Positions 55,309-64,000 of a stretch of DNA of 64,000 bases are shown here, piece by piece. Origin of the DNA: Desulfomicrobium macestii (GTDB taxonomy: Bacteria > Desulfobacterota > Desulfovibrionia > Desulfovibrionales > Desulfomicrobiaceae); assembly GCF_014873765.1 (NCBI RefSeq), contig NZ_JADBGG010000001.1:124001-188000 (forward strand). The letters run 5' to 3'. Every line of letters starts with the position of its first letter. Within the stretch, counting starts at the first letter, position 1. Below the pieces are notes generated by a model that saw only the letters and a program-made list of their open reading frames with translations, was not told where the DNA came from and made no database searches. A program made the translations under genes and the position numbers.

Positions 55309-55839
55309 GTGTTTTCAGTTGATGAACTTGTCGTCTATCCCGCTCAGGGGGTCGGTAAGGTCGAAAGGATTGAGACCCAGGAGATCGGCGGCGTTGCCAC
55401 TGAACTGATCATCGTGCGTATATTGAGTAATAACGTCACCTTGATGGTTCCAGTGAAGAACGCTCGAAATGTCGGACTGCGTGGTGTCTATTCTCCTGAG
55501 CAGGCGGAGGAGATTCGTGTCTACCTCCAGGACAGGAGCGACTTTACAGGCTATTCCGGTCAGAACTGGAATCGCCGCTATCGCGAATATTCGGAAAAAC
55601 TCAAAAGCAGCGACTTGCGCGATGTCGCATACGTGCTGAAAGAACTCATCCTCATCGGCAAGGACAAGGAACTCTCCTTTGGAGAGCGGCGTTTGCTGGA
55701 GCAGGCCATGGGCCTGATCTCTCTTGAGCTGTCGTTTGCCTTGAAGCAGGATCAGGCTGAAGTGAAGAAGTCCATTGAAGACTTGTTTGCCGACATTCTG
55801 CATGCCAAGGACGCAGAAAGCGAGGTCGAGGTTGATTAG
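55309..55839 (+). CDS. CarD-family transcriptional regulator
   Basis: The 176-residue protein has the N-terminal RNA polymerase-interaction domain (ELVVYPAQGVGKVERIE) and a helical C-terminal DNA-binding region (about 70-170). CarD proteins stabilise open promoter complexes. The GTG start follows TGGAGG. It lies immediately before rho, so two RNA polymerase factors are neighbours. Confidence 0.93.
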   Translation: MFSVDELVVYPAQGVGKVERIETQEIGGVATELIIVRILSNNVTLMVPVKNARNVGLRGVYSPEQAEEIRVYLQDRSDFTGYSGQNWNRRYREYSEKLKSSDLRDVAYVLKELILIGKDKELSFGERRLLEQAMGLISLELSFALKQDQAEVKKSIEDLFADILHAKDAESEVEVD

Positions 55840-55866
55840 GGGCCATTGGCCCCTTGTTTTTTATTC
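55839..55866 (+). terminator. Intrinsic terminator after carD-like gene
   Basis: GGGGCC-ATT-GGCCCC (55839-55853) is followed by TTGTTTTTTATT. The stem starts at the last base of the stop codon. Confidence 0.85.
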
Positions 55867-56093
55867 TGCGATCAGCTAAATATTCAATTCATTCCTGCCT
55901 GACACTACAAGTCCGCAAGCAGATGTTCATAATTTCCTTATTGATCCCTTGAAGGGCTTCATATTCATATCAGAGTACTCCTATATTCCAATATTATTTT
56001 TCGAATTTTGCATTGTACATGCTTTTTTCTTTTTGGTCTGTTCCATTTCTGCGGTCTCAGGTCCCAGCCATTTCATTGTTATGAGGGTTTGTT
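55867..56093 (+). promoter_or_regulatory. AT-rich leader/promoter region of rho
   Basis: About 227 bases are strikingly AT-rich against a GC-rich background, with many TATT/ATAT stretches and a T-rich tract just before the gene. It carries no open frame of note. It probably holds the rho promoter and leader; rho is autoregulated through its leader in other bacteria. Confidence 0.45.
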
Positions 56094-57341
56094 ATGAATC
56101 TTTCTGAGTTGAAAACCAAGTCCATGTCCGAACTTATGGACATTGCCGGCGAGTATCAGATTGAAAATATGAGCGGTCTGCGTAAGCAGGAGCTTATTTT
56201 CGCCCTGCTTCAGGCCTGCGCTTCCCAAAACGGTTCCATTTTCGGCGAAGGCGTGCTTGAAATCCTGCCTGACGGATTTGGTTTTCTGCGTTCGCCCATG
56301 TACAGCTACATGCCGGGCCCTGACGATATTTACGTTTCGCCTTCACAGATCAGGCGCTTTGGATTGCGTACCGGTGATGTCATTTCCGGGCAGATCCGTC
56401 CGCCCAAGGAAGGGGAGCGCTATTTCGCGCTGCTGCGGGTCAAGGAGATCTGTTTCCGCGAACCCGAAGAAGCCAAGCGCATCGTTCTTTTCGACAACCT
56501 CACCCCCATTTATCCCGACGAGCAGTTCCGCCTGGAAAACGGCGACAAGAACTACTCCGCCCGCATCCTCGATCTCATGACTCCCATAGGCAAGGGGCAG
56601 CGCGCTCTCATCGTGGCCCCCCCGCGTACCGGCAAGACCATGCTCATGCAGGCCATCGCCAACTCCATCAGCGTCAACCATCCCGATGCCTACCTCATCG
56701 TCCTTTTGATCGACGAACGCCCCGAGGAAGTCACGGACATGGAGCGCACGGTCAGGGCCGAGGTCATCAGTTCGACCTTTGACGAGCCGCCGCAACGGCA
56801 CGTGCAGGTGGCCGAGATGGTGCTCGAAAAGGCCAAGCGTCTTGTCGAGCGCAAGGTCGACGTGGTGGTCCTGCTTGATTCCATCACCCGCCTGGGCCGA
56901 GCCTACAACGCGACCACGCCCTCTTCGGGACGTGTACTGTCCGGCGGCCTTGACGCCAACGCCCTGCAACGCCCCAAGCGCTTTTTTGGCGCGGCCCGCA
57001 ACATCGAGGAGGGCGGCAGCCTGACCATCATCTCCACCGCTCTTGTCGACACCGGCTCGCGCATGGACGAGGTCATCTTCGAGGAGTTCAAGGGCACGGG
57101 CAACTCGGATATCTATCTTGATCGCCATCTTTCCGACAAGCGCGTCTTCCCGGCCATCGATCTCAACCGTTCCGGAACACGCAAGGAAGAGCTGCTGCTT
57201 GCCCCCGATGTCCTGAACAAGGTCTGGATTCTGCGACGCATCATGGCCTCCATGAATTCCGTGGACAGCATGGATTTTCTGCTGGACAAAATGCGCGGAA
57301 CCAAGAGCAACAAGGATTTTCTGGACATGATGAATTCCTGA
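56094..57341 (+). CDS. rho: Transcription termination factor Rho
   Basis: The 415-residue protein has the N-terminal Rho helical domain, the RNA-binding cold-shock-like domain ([16 protein letters not shown]) and Walker A PPRTGKT near residue 180. Walker [16 protein letters not shown] and the R-loop region follow. Length is normal. It ends transcription of untranslated RNA. Confidence 0.97.
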   Translation: MNLSELKTKSMSELMDIAGEYQIENMSGLRKQELIFALLQACASQNGSIFGEGVLEILPDGFGFLRSPMYSYMPGPDDIYVSPSQIRRFGLRTGDVISGQIRPPKEGERYFALLRVKEICFREPEEAKRIVLFDNLTPIYPDEQFRLENGDKNYSARILDLMTPIGKGQRALIVAPPRTGKTMLMQAIANSISVNHPDAYLIVLLIDERPEEVTDMERTVRAEVISSTFDEPPQRHVQVAEMVLEKAKRLVERKVDVVVLLDSITRLGRAYNATTPSSGRVLSGGLDANALQRPKRFFGAARNIEEGGSLTIISTALVDTGSRMDEVIFEEFKGTGNSDIYLDRHLSDKRVFPAIDLNRSGTRKEELLLAPDVLNKVWILRRIMASMNSVDSMDFLLDKMRGTKSNKDFLDMMNS

Positions 57342-57353
57342 TCAGGAGGTTGA

Positions 57354-58256
57354 ATGGCTGCCCTGCCACGCATGGAATGTCCTCGCGACGATGATTTTGC
57401 TTTGTGGCTCGATCTGCTTGCGATCGAGCCTTCCGAACAGCTCCTCGATGCCTTGGGCGATTTTCTGCAGGAATACCTGCGCAGCTCAGGCCTGAAGGCT
57501 TATGTCATGGGGTTGTCCGGCGGGATCGATTCATCCTTCCTCGCGGCCTTGCTGCATCATCGCCGCATCCCATATCTGGGTTTTTGCCTGCCCATCGCGA
57601 CAAATACCCCCGAGGAGACCGCGCGAGGCTTGAGCGTGGCCCAGGCTTACGGTAATCCTCCCAAGGGCGCTTCCTTCGCTCATCTTCAGGATTTCACCGC
57701 GCTGTACCAACAGATTTCACGCACCTTCGCGGACATCTGCCCCGGTTCCTCTCCCGTGGCCGAAGGCAACCTGAAGGCCCGCACCCGCATGCTCTTTCTC
57801 TACCACATGGCCCAGATTCACGGCGGATGCGTCCTTTCCACGGATCAGCTCGATGAACTTCTGACCGGGTTTTGGACCCTGCATGGCGACGTGGGAGATG
57901 TCAGCCCCATTCAGCTCGTGCCCAAAAGCGTCGAATACGACCTGGCCCGCATGCTCTGTGCGCGCCTGGATGATCCCGCGCCTCTGCAGGCAGCCATCGA
58001 AGCCGTGCCCACGGACGGGCTCGGCATCAGCCGTTCCGATCTGGATCAGCTCGGGGCCGAGTCCTATGCCCAGGTCGAAGACATCTTCCGGGAGTATTTC
58101 CAGCTGCGGCTCAAGGAGCGCGACAGCGAGCTTTCCGGGGACGATGCGCAGCGCCGGGAAGAGCTTGAGCAAACGGGTCCCGTGCGTCGCTTTCTGCTCA
58201 GCGGCTTCAAAAGAGGCGGCGCGGTACTCGTGGACCCGAGGAGGGCCGTGTCGTGA
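57354..58256 (+). CDS. nadE: NAD synthetase, ammonia-dependent type
   Basis: The 300-residue protein has the PP-loop SGGIDSS (residues 55-61) and STDQLDELLTGF. There is no glutaminase domain. It amidates nicotinate adenine dinucleotide. AGGAGG precedes the start, 12 bp after rho. Its stop overlaps the GTG of the next gene. Confidence 0.92.
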   Translation: MAALPRMECPRDDDFALWLDLLAIEPSEQLLDALGDFLQEYLRSSGLKAYVMGLSGGIDSSFLAALLHHRRIPYLGFCLPIATNTPEETARGLSVAQAYGNPPKGASFAHLQDFTALYQQISRTFADICPGSSPVAEGNLKARTRMLFLYHMAQIHGGCVLSTDQLDELLTGFWTLHGDVGDVSPIQLVPKSVEYDLARMLCARLDDPAPLQAAIEAVPTDGLGISRSDLDQLGAESYAQVEDIFREYFQLRLKERDSELSGDDAQRREELEQTGPVRRFLLSGFKRGGAVLVDPRRAVS

Positions 58257-59671
58257 CCTGTGTCCGGGGCATACGCTTGCGGGTTCTCGTTCTTGCCTGC
58301 CTGATCGCCCTGGTCTTTCCCCCATCGGCCATTTCAAGTTTCGGCGAATTCACCATCCGCGACGAGATTGAGCTTGCCCGCAAGTTCGATCTGGTTATCG
58401 AGACTCGCTTTCCCGTGATCCAAGACACCCGGATCATCGGTTACGTGCAGTCGCTGGTCGACCGTCTGGTCGCGGCCATGCCTCCCCAGCCTTTTCCCAT
58501 CAAGACGACCGTGGTCAGGAATTCCGCCCTGAACGCCTTTGCTTCGGCAGCAGGGCACATCACGATTTTCACGGGCCTGATCGCCAACATGGACAACGAG
58601 GACGAACTGGCCAGCGTCATCGCCCATGAGCTGGCGCACGTCTCCGAACGGCATATCGCCAAGTCCATCGAGAAGAGCCAGCTGGTCGGGGCCGGTTCCC
58701 TGCTCGGAATCCTGGCCGGCGTGCTGGTCGGTTCCCAGGGGGGAGGAGATGGCGCCGGGGCCCTGGTGCTCGGATCCGTGGCCGGGGCCAAGGCCATGCA
58801 GCTCAAATACACGCGTGAAAACGAGAAGGATGCGGATCAGTACGGCCTCGGTTATCTCGTTGATGCCGGGTTTGCACCGGCGGGAATGACCACCGCCTTC
58901 AACAAGATCCGTAAATTGCAGTGGCTTGGCGGCGGTGGGGATGTACCCTCGTATCTGTCCACGCATCCGGGCATGGACGATCGCGTGGTCTACATGCAGG
59001 AGCGCATTGCCCGGTTGCCCGCCAACGTGCGAAACCGCGCCTCGGACAACGAGGCTTTTCAGCGCGTCAAGCTGCTGGTCCAGGCCTGGTACACGGATCC
59101 CAACACCGCCAAGGCCATTTTCACGTCCACCGGAAAATCGACGTGCCTCTTTGTGCTTGGCGAGGCCATCGCCCTCAGCAGGTTGCAACAGATCGAGGCG
59201 GCCAGGGTCCGTTTTGAAGAGGCCCTGGCATGCAATGCCCATGACCCTTTGTGGATGCGTGAATACGGACGCTTTTCCTTCGAATACGGGGACCTCGCCA
59301 CCGCTGCGAAATATCTTCAGGAAGTCGTCCTGCGTGATCCGAACGATCTCTTTGCCCTCTTTTTCTATGCGCGGGCCGTGGCTGAGCAGGGGAATCATGC
59401 GGCCAGCGTTTCTGCCATGGAGCGGGTGCTCAAGGCCGTTCCCCGCGATGCCGAGGTTCTGGAATATCTCGCCCGCTATCAGGCAGCCATGGGGCGCGCT
59501 TTCGAAGCGCACTTGAATTTCGCCAAGTCTTTTGCATACAAGAGAAAATTCAGTAAGTATAATTTTCATCTGCAAAAGTCCGAGGCATTGGCCCAGACTC
59601 CCCCGCAGCAGGAGCAGCTTCGCAAGGTGCGCGAGGAGATAGCCGAGTTTCGGGAGATTCTGGGGATCTAG
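58253..59671 (+). CDS. M48-family zinc metalloprotease with TPR-like repeats (BepA-like)
   Basis: The 472-residue protein has an N-terminal signal sequence (about 1-29) and the zinc motif HELAH (H125-E126-xx-H129). The third ligand lies in ENEKDADQYG. C-terminal helical TPR-like repeats cover about 290-460. The layout matches BepA/YfgC, which degrades stalled outer-membrane proteins. It is coupled to nadE by a GTGA overlap. Confidence 0.9.
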   Translation: MTCVRGIRLRVLVLACLIALVFPPSAISSFGEFTIRDEIELARKFDLVIETRFPVIQDTRIIGYVQSLVDRLVAAMPPQPFPIKTTVVRNSALNAFASAAGHITIFTGLIANMDNEDELASVIAHELAHVSERHIAKSIEKSQLVGAGSLLGILAGVLVGSQGGGDGAGALVLGSVAGAKAMQLKYTRENEKDADQYGLGYLVDAGFAPAGMTTAFNKIRKLQWLGGGGDVPSYLSTHPGMDDRVVYMQERIARLPANVRNRASDNEAFQRVKLLVQAWYTDPNTAKAIFTSTGKSTCLFVLGEAIALSRLQQIEAARVRFEEALACNAHDPLWMREYGRFSFEYGDLATAAKYLQEVVLRDPNDLFALFFYARAVAEQGNHAASVSAMERVLKAVPRDAEVLEYLARYQAAMGRAFEAHLNFAKSFAYKRKFSKYNFHLQKSEALAQTPPQQEQLRKVREEIAEFREILGI

Positions 59672-59752
59672 TCCGCTTTGGCCTTGTATTTCAGGCTTTG
59701 CCGGTGTAGCCAGACCGCAAGTTTTCGCGATAATTCGTAATGGAGGAACACC

Positions 59753-60106
59753 ATGTTTTTTGAAAATCTCGCCCATGCCATGGGACAGGCCCCTGCGGCC
59801 GGAGGTCAGCCCGGCAATCCGCTGATGACCTTCATGCCCCTTATCTTGATGTTCGTGATCTTTTATTTTCTGCTTATCCGCCCGCAGCAGAAAAAACAGA
59901 AAGAGCACAAACAGATGCTTGAGAATCTGACCCGCGGCGATCGTGTGGTCACCGCCGGTGGATTGCATGGCCGCGTGGTCGAGGCCAAGGAAGATGTCCT
60001 GACCATTGATCTCGGCAATGACATGCACGTGCAGGTCGGTCGCGGTTTCATATCGGGTCTCATCCCCGCCGAGGGCGGCAGCAAGCCCAAGGACAAGAAA
60101 AAGTAG
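59753..60106 (+). CDS. yajC: Preprotein translocase subunit YajC
   Basis: The 117-residue protein has one membrane segment near 24-44 followed by the YajC signature RPQQKKQKEHKQMLENLTRGDRVVTAGG. It is an accessory of SecDF. GGAGGAACACC precedes the ATG. secD and secF follow. Confidence 0.95.
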   Translation: MFFENLAHAMGQAPAAGGQPGNPLMTFMPLILMFVIFYFLLIRPQQKKQKEHKQMLENLTRGDRVVTAGGLHGRVVEAKEDVLTIDLGNDMHVQVGRGFISGLIPAEGGSKPKDKKK

Positions 60107-60255
60107 CCTTTTCATACGGCATACGATAAGGCAGGCCTGTTTCCGTAACCGGGAACAGGCCTTGTTTTGTATGCGTGACCGGGGCTTTGGGCCTCGGTTG
60201 CTGATTGAGATTTTGGCAACATTCAACCTGTTTGATTTGGATAAGGATGATGCTC

Positions 60256-61851
60256 ATGGGTAGTTTGCGCTGGAGGGCATTGCTTGCCGCGTTCGTGATT
60301 TTTTTGGCCCTGATACATGTTCTGCCCTCAATTCCATCGGTTCGGAATTCATCGCTGGGGGCGCTGCTTCCTTCCGATGAAATCGGCCTCGGACTTGACC
60401 TCAAAGGCGGAATTCATCTGACTCTGGGTGTGGATCTTGATGCCGCTTTGGGCAATGCCATCACCAGCATTGGGCAGGACCTGCGCCTTGAAGCCCGGGA
60501 AAAGAAAATTCCGGTCCTGCGCCCGCGTCTGCTGGACAGTCGAAGGCTCGAATTCACGTTGCTCAAGCAGGAGCAGAAGACGGAACTGGATGCACTGCTG
60601 GCCGCCCGCTTCGGCAGCATGGAAATCATATCCACCGAGGATGGCGGTAACGGGCAGCTGCGCTATGTGCTGGGCGCCACCCCTGAGTATGTGAAGTATC
60701 TCCAGGACCTGACCATGGATCAGGCCCTTAAGACCATCCGCAACCGCATCGACCAGTTCGGAGTGGCCGAGCCCGACATCCGCAAGCAGCAGGGCAATCG
60801 CATCATTGTTCAGCTGCCGGGTCTTGACGATCCCAAGCGGGCCATCAACATCATCGGCCGCACCGCGCATCTGGAATTCAAGCTGGTCGACGACGCCGCC
60901 GACGTGCAGGCCGCCGTGGCCGGAACGGTTCCTGCCGAGAGCGAGCTTGCCTATTTGCAGGACAAACGGGGCGCCTCGGAAGTCAAGACGCCCATCGTGC
61001 TCAAATCCGAGGTCGTGCTCACCGGCGAGTACATCACCGACGCCAACGTGCAGTTCGATTCCTACGGGCAGGCATATGTCGGCATGAATTTCAACGCGCG
61101 CGGAGCCCGCATCTTCGAAGAGGTCACCGGCGCGAACATCAAGAAGCGTCTGGCCATCGTGCTCGACGGCACGGTTCATTCCGCGCCGGTCATCCAGGAC
61201 CGCATCGGCGGCGGCCGCGCATCCATCACCGGGCAGTTCACCACCGAAGAGGCCCATGATCTGGCCGTAGTGCTCCGGGCCGGTTCCCTGCCCGCTCCGG
61301 TGAACATTCTCGAAGAGCGATCGGTCGGACCTTCCCTTGGACAGGAATCCATCGACAAAGGCATGATGGCCGCATTGATCGGCGGTTTGATGGTGGTTGT
61401 CTTCATGTCGATCTACTATCGCCGGGCCGGACTGATCGCGGCCTTCGAGATCATCCTCGACATTTGCCTCATCCTGGCCGGCCTTGTGGCATTCGGCGCC
61501 ACGCTGACCCTGCCCGGCATCGCGGGCATCATCCTGACGCTGGGCATGGCGGTTGACGCCAACGTGCTCATCTACGAGCGCATCCGTGAAGAGCTCCGGC
61601 ACGGCGAGTCCGTGGCCGCAGCCATCAACAACGGCTTCAGCCGGGCGACCCAGACCATCGTCGACTCCAACGTGACCACGATCATTGCCGCGGTCATCCT
61701 GTACCAGTTCGGCACCGGCCCTGTGCGCGGCTTTGCCGTCACCCTGACGCTCGGCATCCTGGCGTCCATGTTCACGGCCATTTTCGTGTCCCGTATCTTC
61801 TTCGACTCCTGGCTGGCCAGACGTCAGCCCGGCACCCAACCGAGCATTTAA
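60256..61851 (+). CDS. secD: Protein translocase subunit SecD
   Basis: The 531-residue protein has an N-terminal membrane helix and GLDLKGGIHLTLGVD. A periplasmic P1 region and five membrane helices in the C-terminal third include GMAVDANVLIYERIREE. It uses proton-motive force to aid secretion. AAGGA positions the start best at 60256; ATG 60247 and 60250 are alternatives. Confidence 0.95.
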   Translation: MGSLRWRALLAAFVIFLALIHVLPSIPSVRNSSLGALLPSDEIGLGLDLKGGIHLTLGVDLDAALGNAITSIGQDLRLEAREKKIPVLRPRLLDSRRLEFTLLKQEQKTELDALLAARFGSMEIISTEDGGNGQLRYVLGATPEYVKYLQDLTMDQALKTIRNRIDQFGVAEPDIRKQQGNRIIVQLPGLDDPKRAINIIGRTAHLEFKLVDDAADVQAAVAGTVPAESELAYLQDKRGASEVKTPIVLKSEVVLTGEYITDANVQFDSYGQAYVGMNFNARGARIFEEVTGANIKKRLAIVLDGTVHSAPVIQDRIGGGRASITGQFTTEEAHDLAVVLRAGSLPAPVNILEERSVGPSLGQESIDKGMMAALIGGLMVVVFMSIYYRRAGLIAAFEIILDICLILAGLVAFGATLTLPGIAGIILTLGMAVDANVLIYERIREELRHGESVAAAINNGFSRATQTIVDSNVTTIIAAVILYQFGTGPVRGFAVTLTLGILASMFTAIFVSRIFFDSWLARRQPGTQPSI

Positions 61852-61861
61852 GGAGCAGACC

Positions 61862-62935
61862 ATGTCCTTTGAAATTATCAAACGCGATACGAACATCGAC
61901 TTTGTCGGGATGCGTAAGTACGCGTATGTCCTTTCCGCCGTGCTGCTTCTGACCGGGTTCCTGTCCCTGCTCGTCAAGGGCGGCCCGCAATACGGCATCG
62001 ATTTCGCCGGCGGCTTCAACGTCCAGGTCAAGTTCAGTCAGTCCGTTGAACTGGACAAGATCCGCATGGCTCTTGACAGCCCTGCCCTGACCGGTCTGGT
62101 GGTCCAGGATTTTGGCGACGCCGGGGATCACGAGGTCCTGCTGCGAGCGTCCTTTTCCGAGCAGACCGCCAATCAGGTCCGTGAAGCCGTGAACACCGGA
62201 CTTGAGTCCGCCTTCCCCGGGGTGACCCATGAAATTCAGCGTCTTGAGATGGTCGGCCCCAAGGTGGGCGCCGATCTGCGTGAGAAAGCCCTGGAGGCTA
62301 TTTTCTACGCGGTTCTGCTCATAGCCACCTATATCTCCGGACGTTTCGAGCAGAAGTGGATGGTCGCCGGACTCATGGCCGCCGGCCTGGCTTCGGTTGT
62401 CTACGTGCTTGATTTTCTCAATGCGCCCACGAGCCTGTCGGTCATCGTCGCGACCGTCGCGGCCCTGGTGCTGTGCGTCGTCTTGCGCCTCAAGTACGCT
62501 CTTGGAGCCATTGTCGCCCTTATCCACGACGTCATGATTCCGCTGGGGCTATTTTCCCTGCTGAACAAGGATGTCGATCTGACCATCATCGCGGCGCTCC
62601 TGACCATTGTCGGTTACTCCCTGAACGATACCATCATCATCTACGACCGTATCCGTGAGAACATCCGGGCCAAGGTTTCGCCTTCCCTTGACGTTGTTAT
62701 CAACAAGTCGGTCAACCAGACCATGTCCCGTACGCTCATCACCGCAGGCACGACCTTCGTGGCCGTGTTCTCCCTGTATGTCTTCGGTGGCGGCGTGATT
62801 CATGATTTTGCCCTGACCATGCTCGTTGGCGTCGTGGCGGGCACCTATTCGTCCGTATTCGTGGGTGCTCCGATTCTGGCCTTCTTCAAGCCCCGCATCG
62901 ATGTCGATGAGCATCCCGCACCTGCCACTGCCTGA
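61862..62935 (+). CDS. secF: Protein translocase subunit SecF
   Basis: The 357-residue protein has the N-terminal membrane helix, GIDFAGGFNVQVKF and the five-helix domain with GYSLNDTIIIYDRIREN, all SecF features. It is 10 bp from secD and followed by a terminator. Confidence 0.96.
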   Translation: MSFEIIKRDTNIDFVGMRKYAYVLSAVLLLTGFLSLLVKGGPQYGIDFAGGFNVQVKFSQSVELDKIRMALDSPALTGLVVQDFGDAGDHEVLLRASFSEQTANQVREAVNTGLESAFPGVTHEIQRLEMVGPKVGADLREKALEAIFYAVLLIATYISGRFEQKWMVAGLMAAGLASVVYVLDFLNAPTSLSVIVATVAALVLCVVLRLKYALGAIVALIHDVMIPLGLFSLLNKDVDLTIIAALLTIVGYSLNDTIIIYDRIRENIRAKVSPSLDVVINKSVNQTMSRTLITAGTTFVAVFSLYVFGGGVIHDFALTMLVGVVAGTYSSVFVGAPILAFFKPRIDVDEHPAPATA

Positions 62936-62961
62936 AGTACGGTTCTTTCCTGACATTCATT

Positions 62962-62990
62962 AAGGCGCTCTTCGGGGCGCCTTTTTTTAT
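62962..62990 (+). terminator. Intrinsic terminator after secF
   Basis: AAGGCGC (62962-62968) pairs with GCGCCTT around an 8-nt loop and is followed by a run of Ts. Confidence 0.9.
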
Positions 62991-63299
62991 CGTGATTGCG
63001 GACCATTGGGTTGTCCTTGCATCTCGGACCGCAAGGTGCCGTGCATTGCAGGATCTAGTATTGTGAAATTAGTAACGAATCAAAGAGGTTTGGAGGGGTG
63101 TTTTGAGAGAAAGTTTGGTGAAAAATGTGACAAAAGGAGCAAGGCGGGCCACGAAAAATCTTAGTTTGCCATTATCCTTGAAACAGTGGTAGGCGAAATG
63201 ATCTTTTCAAGATGAGCCGAGTCTGGTGGTGAAGTCCGATAACTACTCGGAAATTTTCAGCTTAGTGTCATTTTTTAAATGGGAGAAAAGGGAGGATTT
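62991..63299 (+). other. Intergenic leader region before the TauE-like gene
   Basis: About 310 bases lack an open frame of note. TTGAAA near 63178 could be a -35 element, and CCGA-N7-TCGG near 63236 is a small inverted repeat. I cannot name a promoter or riboswitch with confidence. Confidence 0.4.
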
Positions 63300-64000
63300 A
63301 TGTCTAAACGTTTTCGTGTTCTGGTTTTGTCCGCTCTCTTTGTACTTGTGAGCGTTGTCGGCCCCCTCTGGGCTCAGCAGGAAGCTGCCGCGCCTGCGGC
63401 CGCTCAGACGGAAGTAGCCGCTCAGGCCGCTGCCGCCCCTGAAGCTCCCAAGGCTGCCGTCACCGGTTCCAAATTGGAAAAGGCCATTGCCATGGCTCCC
63501 GTGGGAACCGAAGCCGGTCAGATCGATACAGCCAAGCCCGCCGGTTTTCTCGGCATCCCCGGAGCTCCCCAGATCAATCCGATCATGGCGCTGCTCTGGG
63601 CGGTGTGGGTAGGCTGGATTTTCTCCACTGTCGGCGCGTTCGGCGGCGTCATGGCCGGTGTCGGCCACGTTACCGTTTTTGGCCTGGGCGCCTACGCCAA
63701 GGGCTTCAAGACCTCCGCTCCCGACCTGAACAAGACCGTTACCGACTCCATCCGTGCTTCCAACCAGTTCCTTGTCGGTCTGTCCGCACTCATTTCCGCC
63801 ATCAACTATGGCAAGATGGGCCGCCTTGTTCTGCCTTTGGGCCTGGCGCTGGGCGCCGGCTCCCTGCTCGGCGCATGGGGTTCCGCGACCCTGTCGGCCG
63901 GCAAGGTTTCCTTCTCAGCCTACCAGGGCTGGTTCGGTTTCTTCGTATTGGCTCTTGGATGCTACCTGCTGTGGGAAACCTCTCCTGCCGGTCAGTCCAA
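63300..64000 (+). CDS. TauE/SafE-like sulfite exporter family protein (partial, 3' end outside window)
   Basis: 233 codons are visible. A signal peptide (about 1-26, ending LWA) is followed by an Ala/Pro-rich stretch to about 60. Membrane segments begin with the NPIMALLWAVWVGWIFSTVGAFGG block (near 93-116), typical of the TauE/SafE group in sulfate reducers. GGAGG precedes the ATG. The family exports sulfite or other organosulfur anions; in a sulfate reducer it could relieve sulfite stress. The gene runs off the window. Confidence 0.75.
   Translation, partial: MSKRFRVLVLSALFVLVSVVGPLWAQQEAAAPAAAQTEVAAQAAAAPEAPKAAVTGSKLEKAIAMAPVGTEAGQIDTAKPAGFLGIPGAPQINPIMALLWAVWVGWIFSTVGAFGGVMAGVGHVTVFGLGAYAKGFKTSAPDLNKTVTDSIRASNQFLVGLSALISAINYGKMGRLVLPLGLALGAGSLLGAWGSATLSAGKVSFSAYQGWFGFFVLALGCYLLWETSPAGQS

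Noticed and set aside
1-64000. CRISPR array, insertion sequence, prophage or integrated plasmid
   Set aside because: No regularly spaced repeats, transposase, integrase or phage genes were seen.

Overview
The window reads as ordinary chromosome of a GC-rich sulfate-reducing deltaproteobacterium of the Desulfovibrionales. This is an inference from gene content and protein style, which resemble Desulfomicrobium or Desulfovibrio: a selenocysteine gene, sigma-54 two-component regulation, CarD next to Rho, a split Hcy-methyltransferase/MTHFR enzyme, and a TauE-type exporter. No insertion sequence, prophage, plasmid gene or CRISPR array is visible. Genes are densely packed, and many neighbours overlap by ATGA or GTGA.

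Layout. 1-1.7 kb: zinc uptake (znuA, znuC) behind two tandem Zur-like palindromes. 1.7-4.4 kb: a ferredoxin-nitroreductase and a bifunctional homocysteine methyltransferase/methylene-THF reductase. 4.4-8.4 kb: an NtrC-type two-component system next to a secreted SH3 protein that has a perfect sigma-54 promoter. 8.4-10.1 kb: ABC ATPase and permease of the TrpYZ type. 10.2-13.2 kb: a FecR / OmpA-lipoprotein / CHASE2-HD-GYP operon. 13.7-18.1 kb: recQ, cca and a PD40 protein. 19.5-23.2 kb: deoC, deoB, a PerM-like protein and a degenerate receiver. 23.2-25.6 kb: an SPFH/zinc-ribbon pair. 25.7-28.1 kb: pyrR, dapA, dapF.

28.1-34.1 kb is a minus-strand run: corC-like, lnt, prfB with its programmed +1 frameshift, a diguanylate cyclase, a MinD-like ATPase and an UshA-like exported protein. 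The last gene is interrupted in frame by a UGA in a CxxU motif, followed by a hairpin that fits the bacterial SECIS rules. I regard it as a selenoprotein that standard gene calling truncates, and it is the best finding here. 34.2-38.2 kb: PilZ, radical SAM and hybrid kinase genes. 38.4-41.3 kb: a DUF2868/DUF3482 GTPase pair. 41.4-44.9 kb: rsmE, gcvT and an unrecognised 570-residue protein. 45.1-50.3 kb: GAF protein, mreB, a Nudix-like protein with a broken catalytic box, rimI, a methyltransferase, cyclophilin and a hydrolase. 50.4-59.7 kb: a Do-type protease, ispE, tRNA-Gln, prs, rplY, pth, carD, rho, nadE and an M48 protease. 59.7-64 kb: yajC-secD-secF and the start of a TauE/SafE-like exporter.

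Start codons were chosen by Shine-Dalgarno sequence, signal peptide or family N terminus; uncertain ones are flagged.
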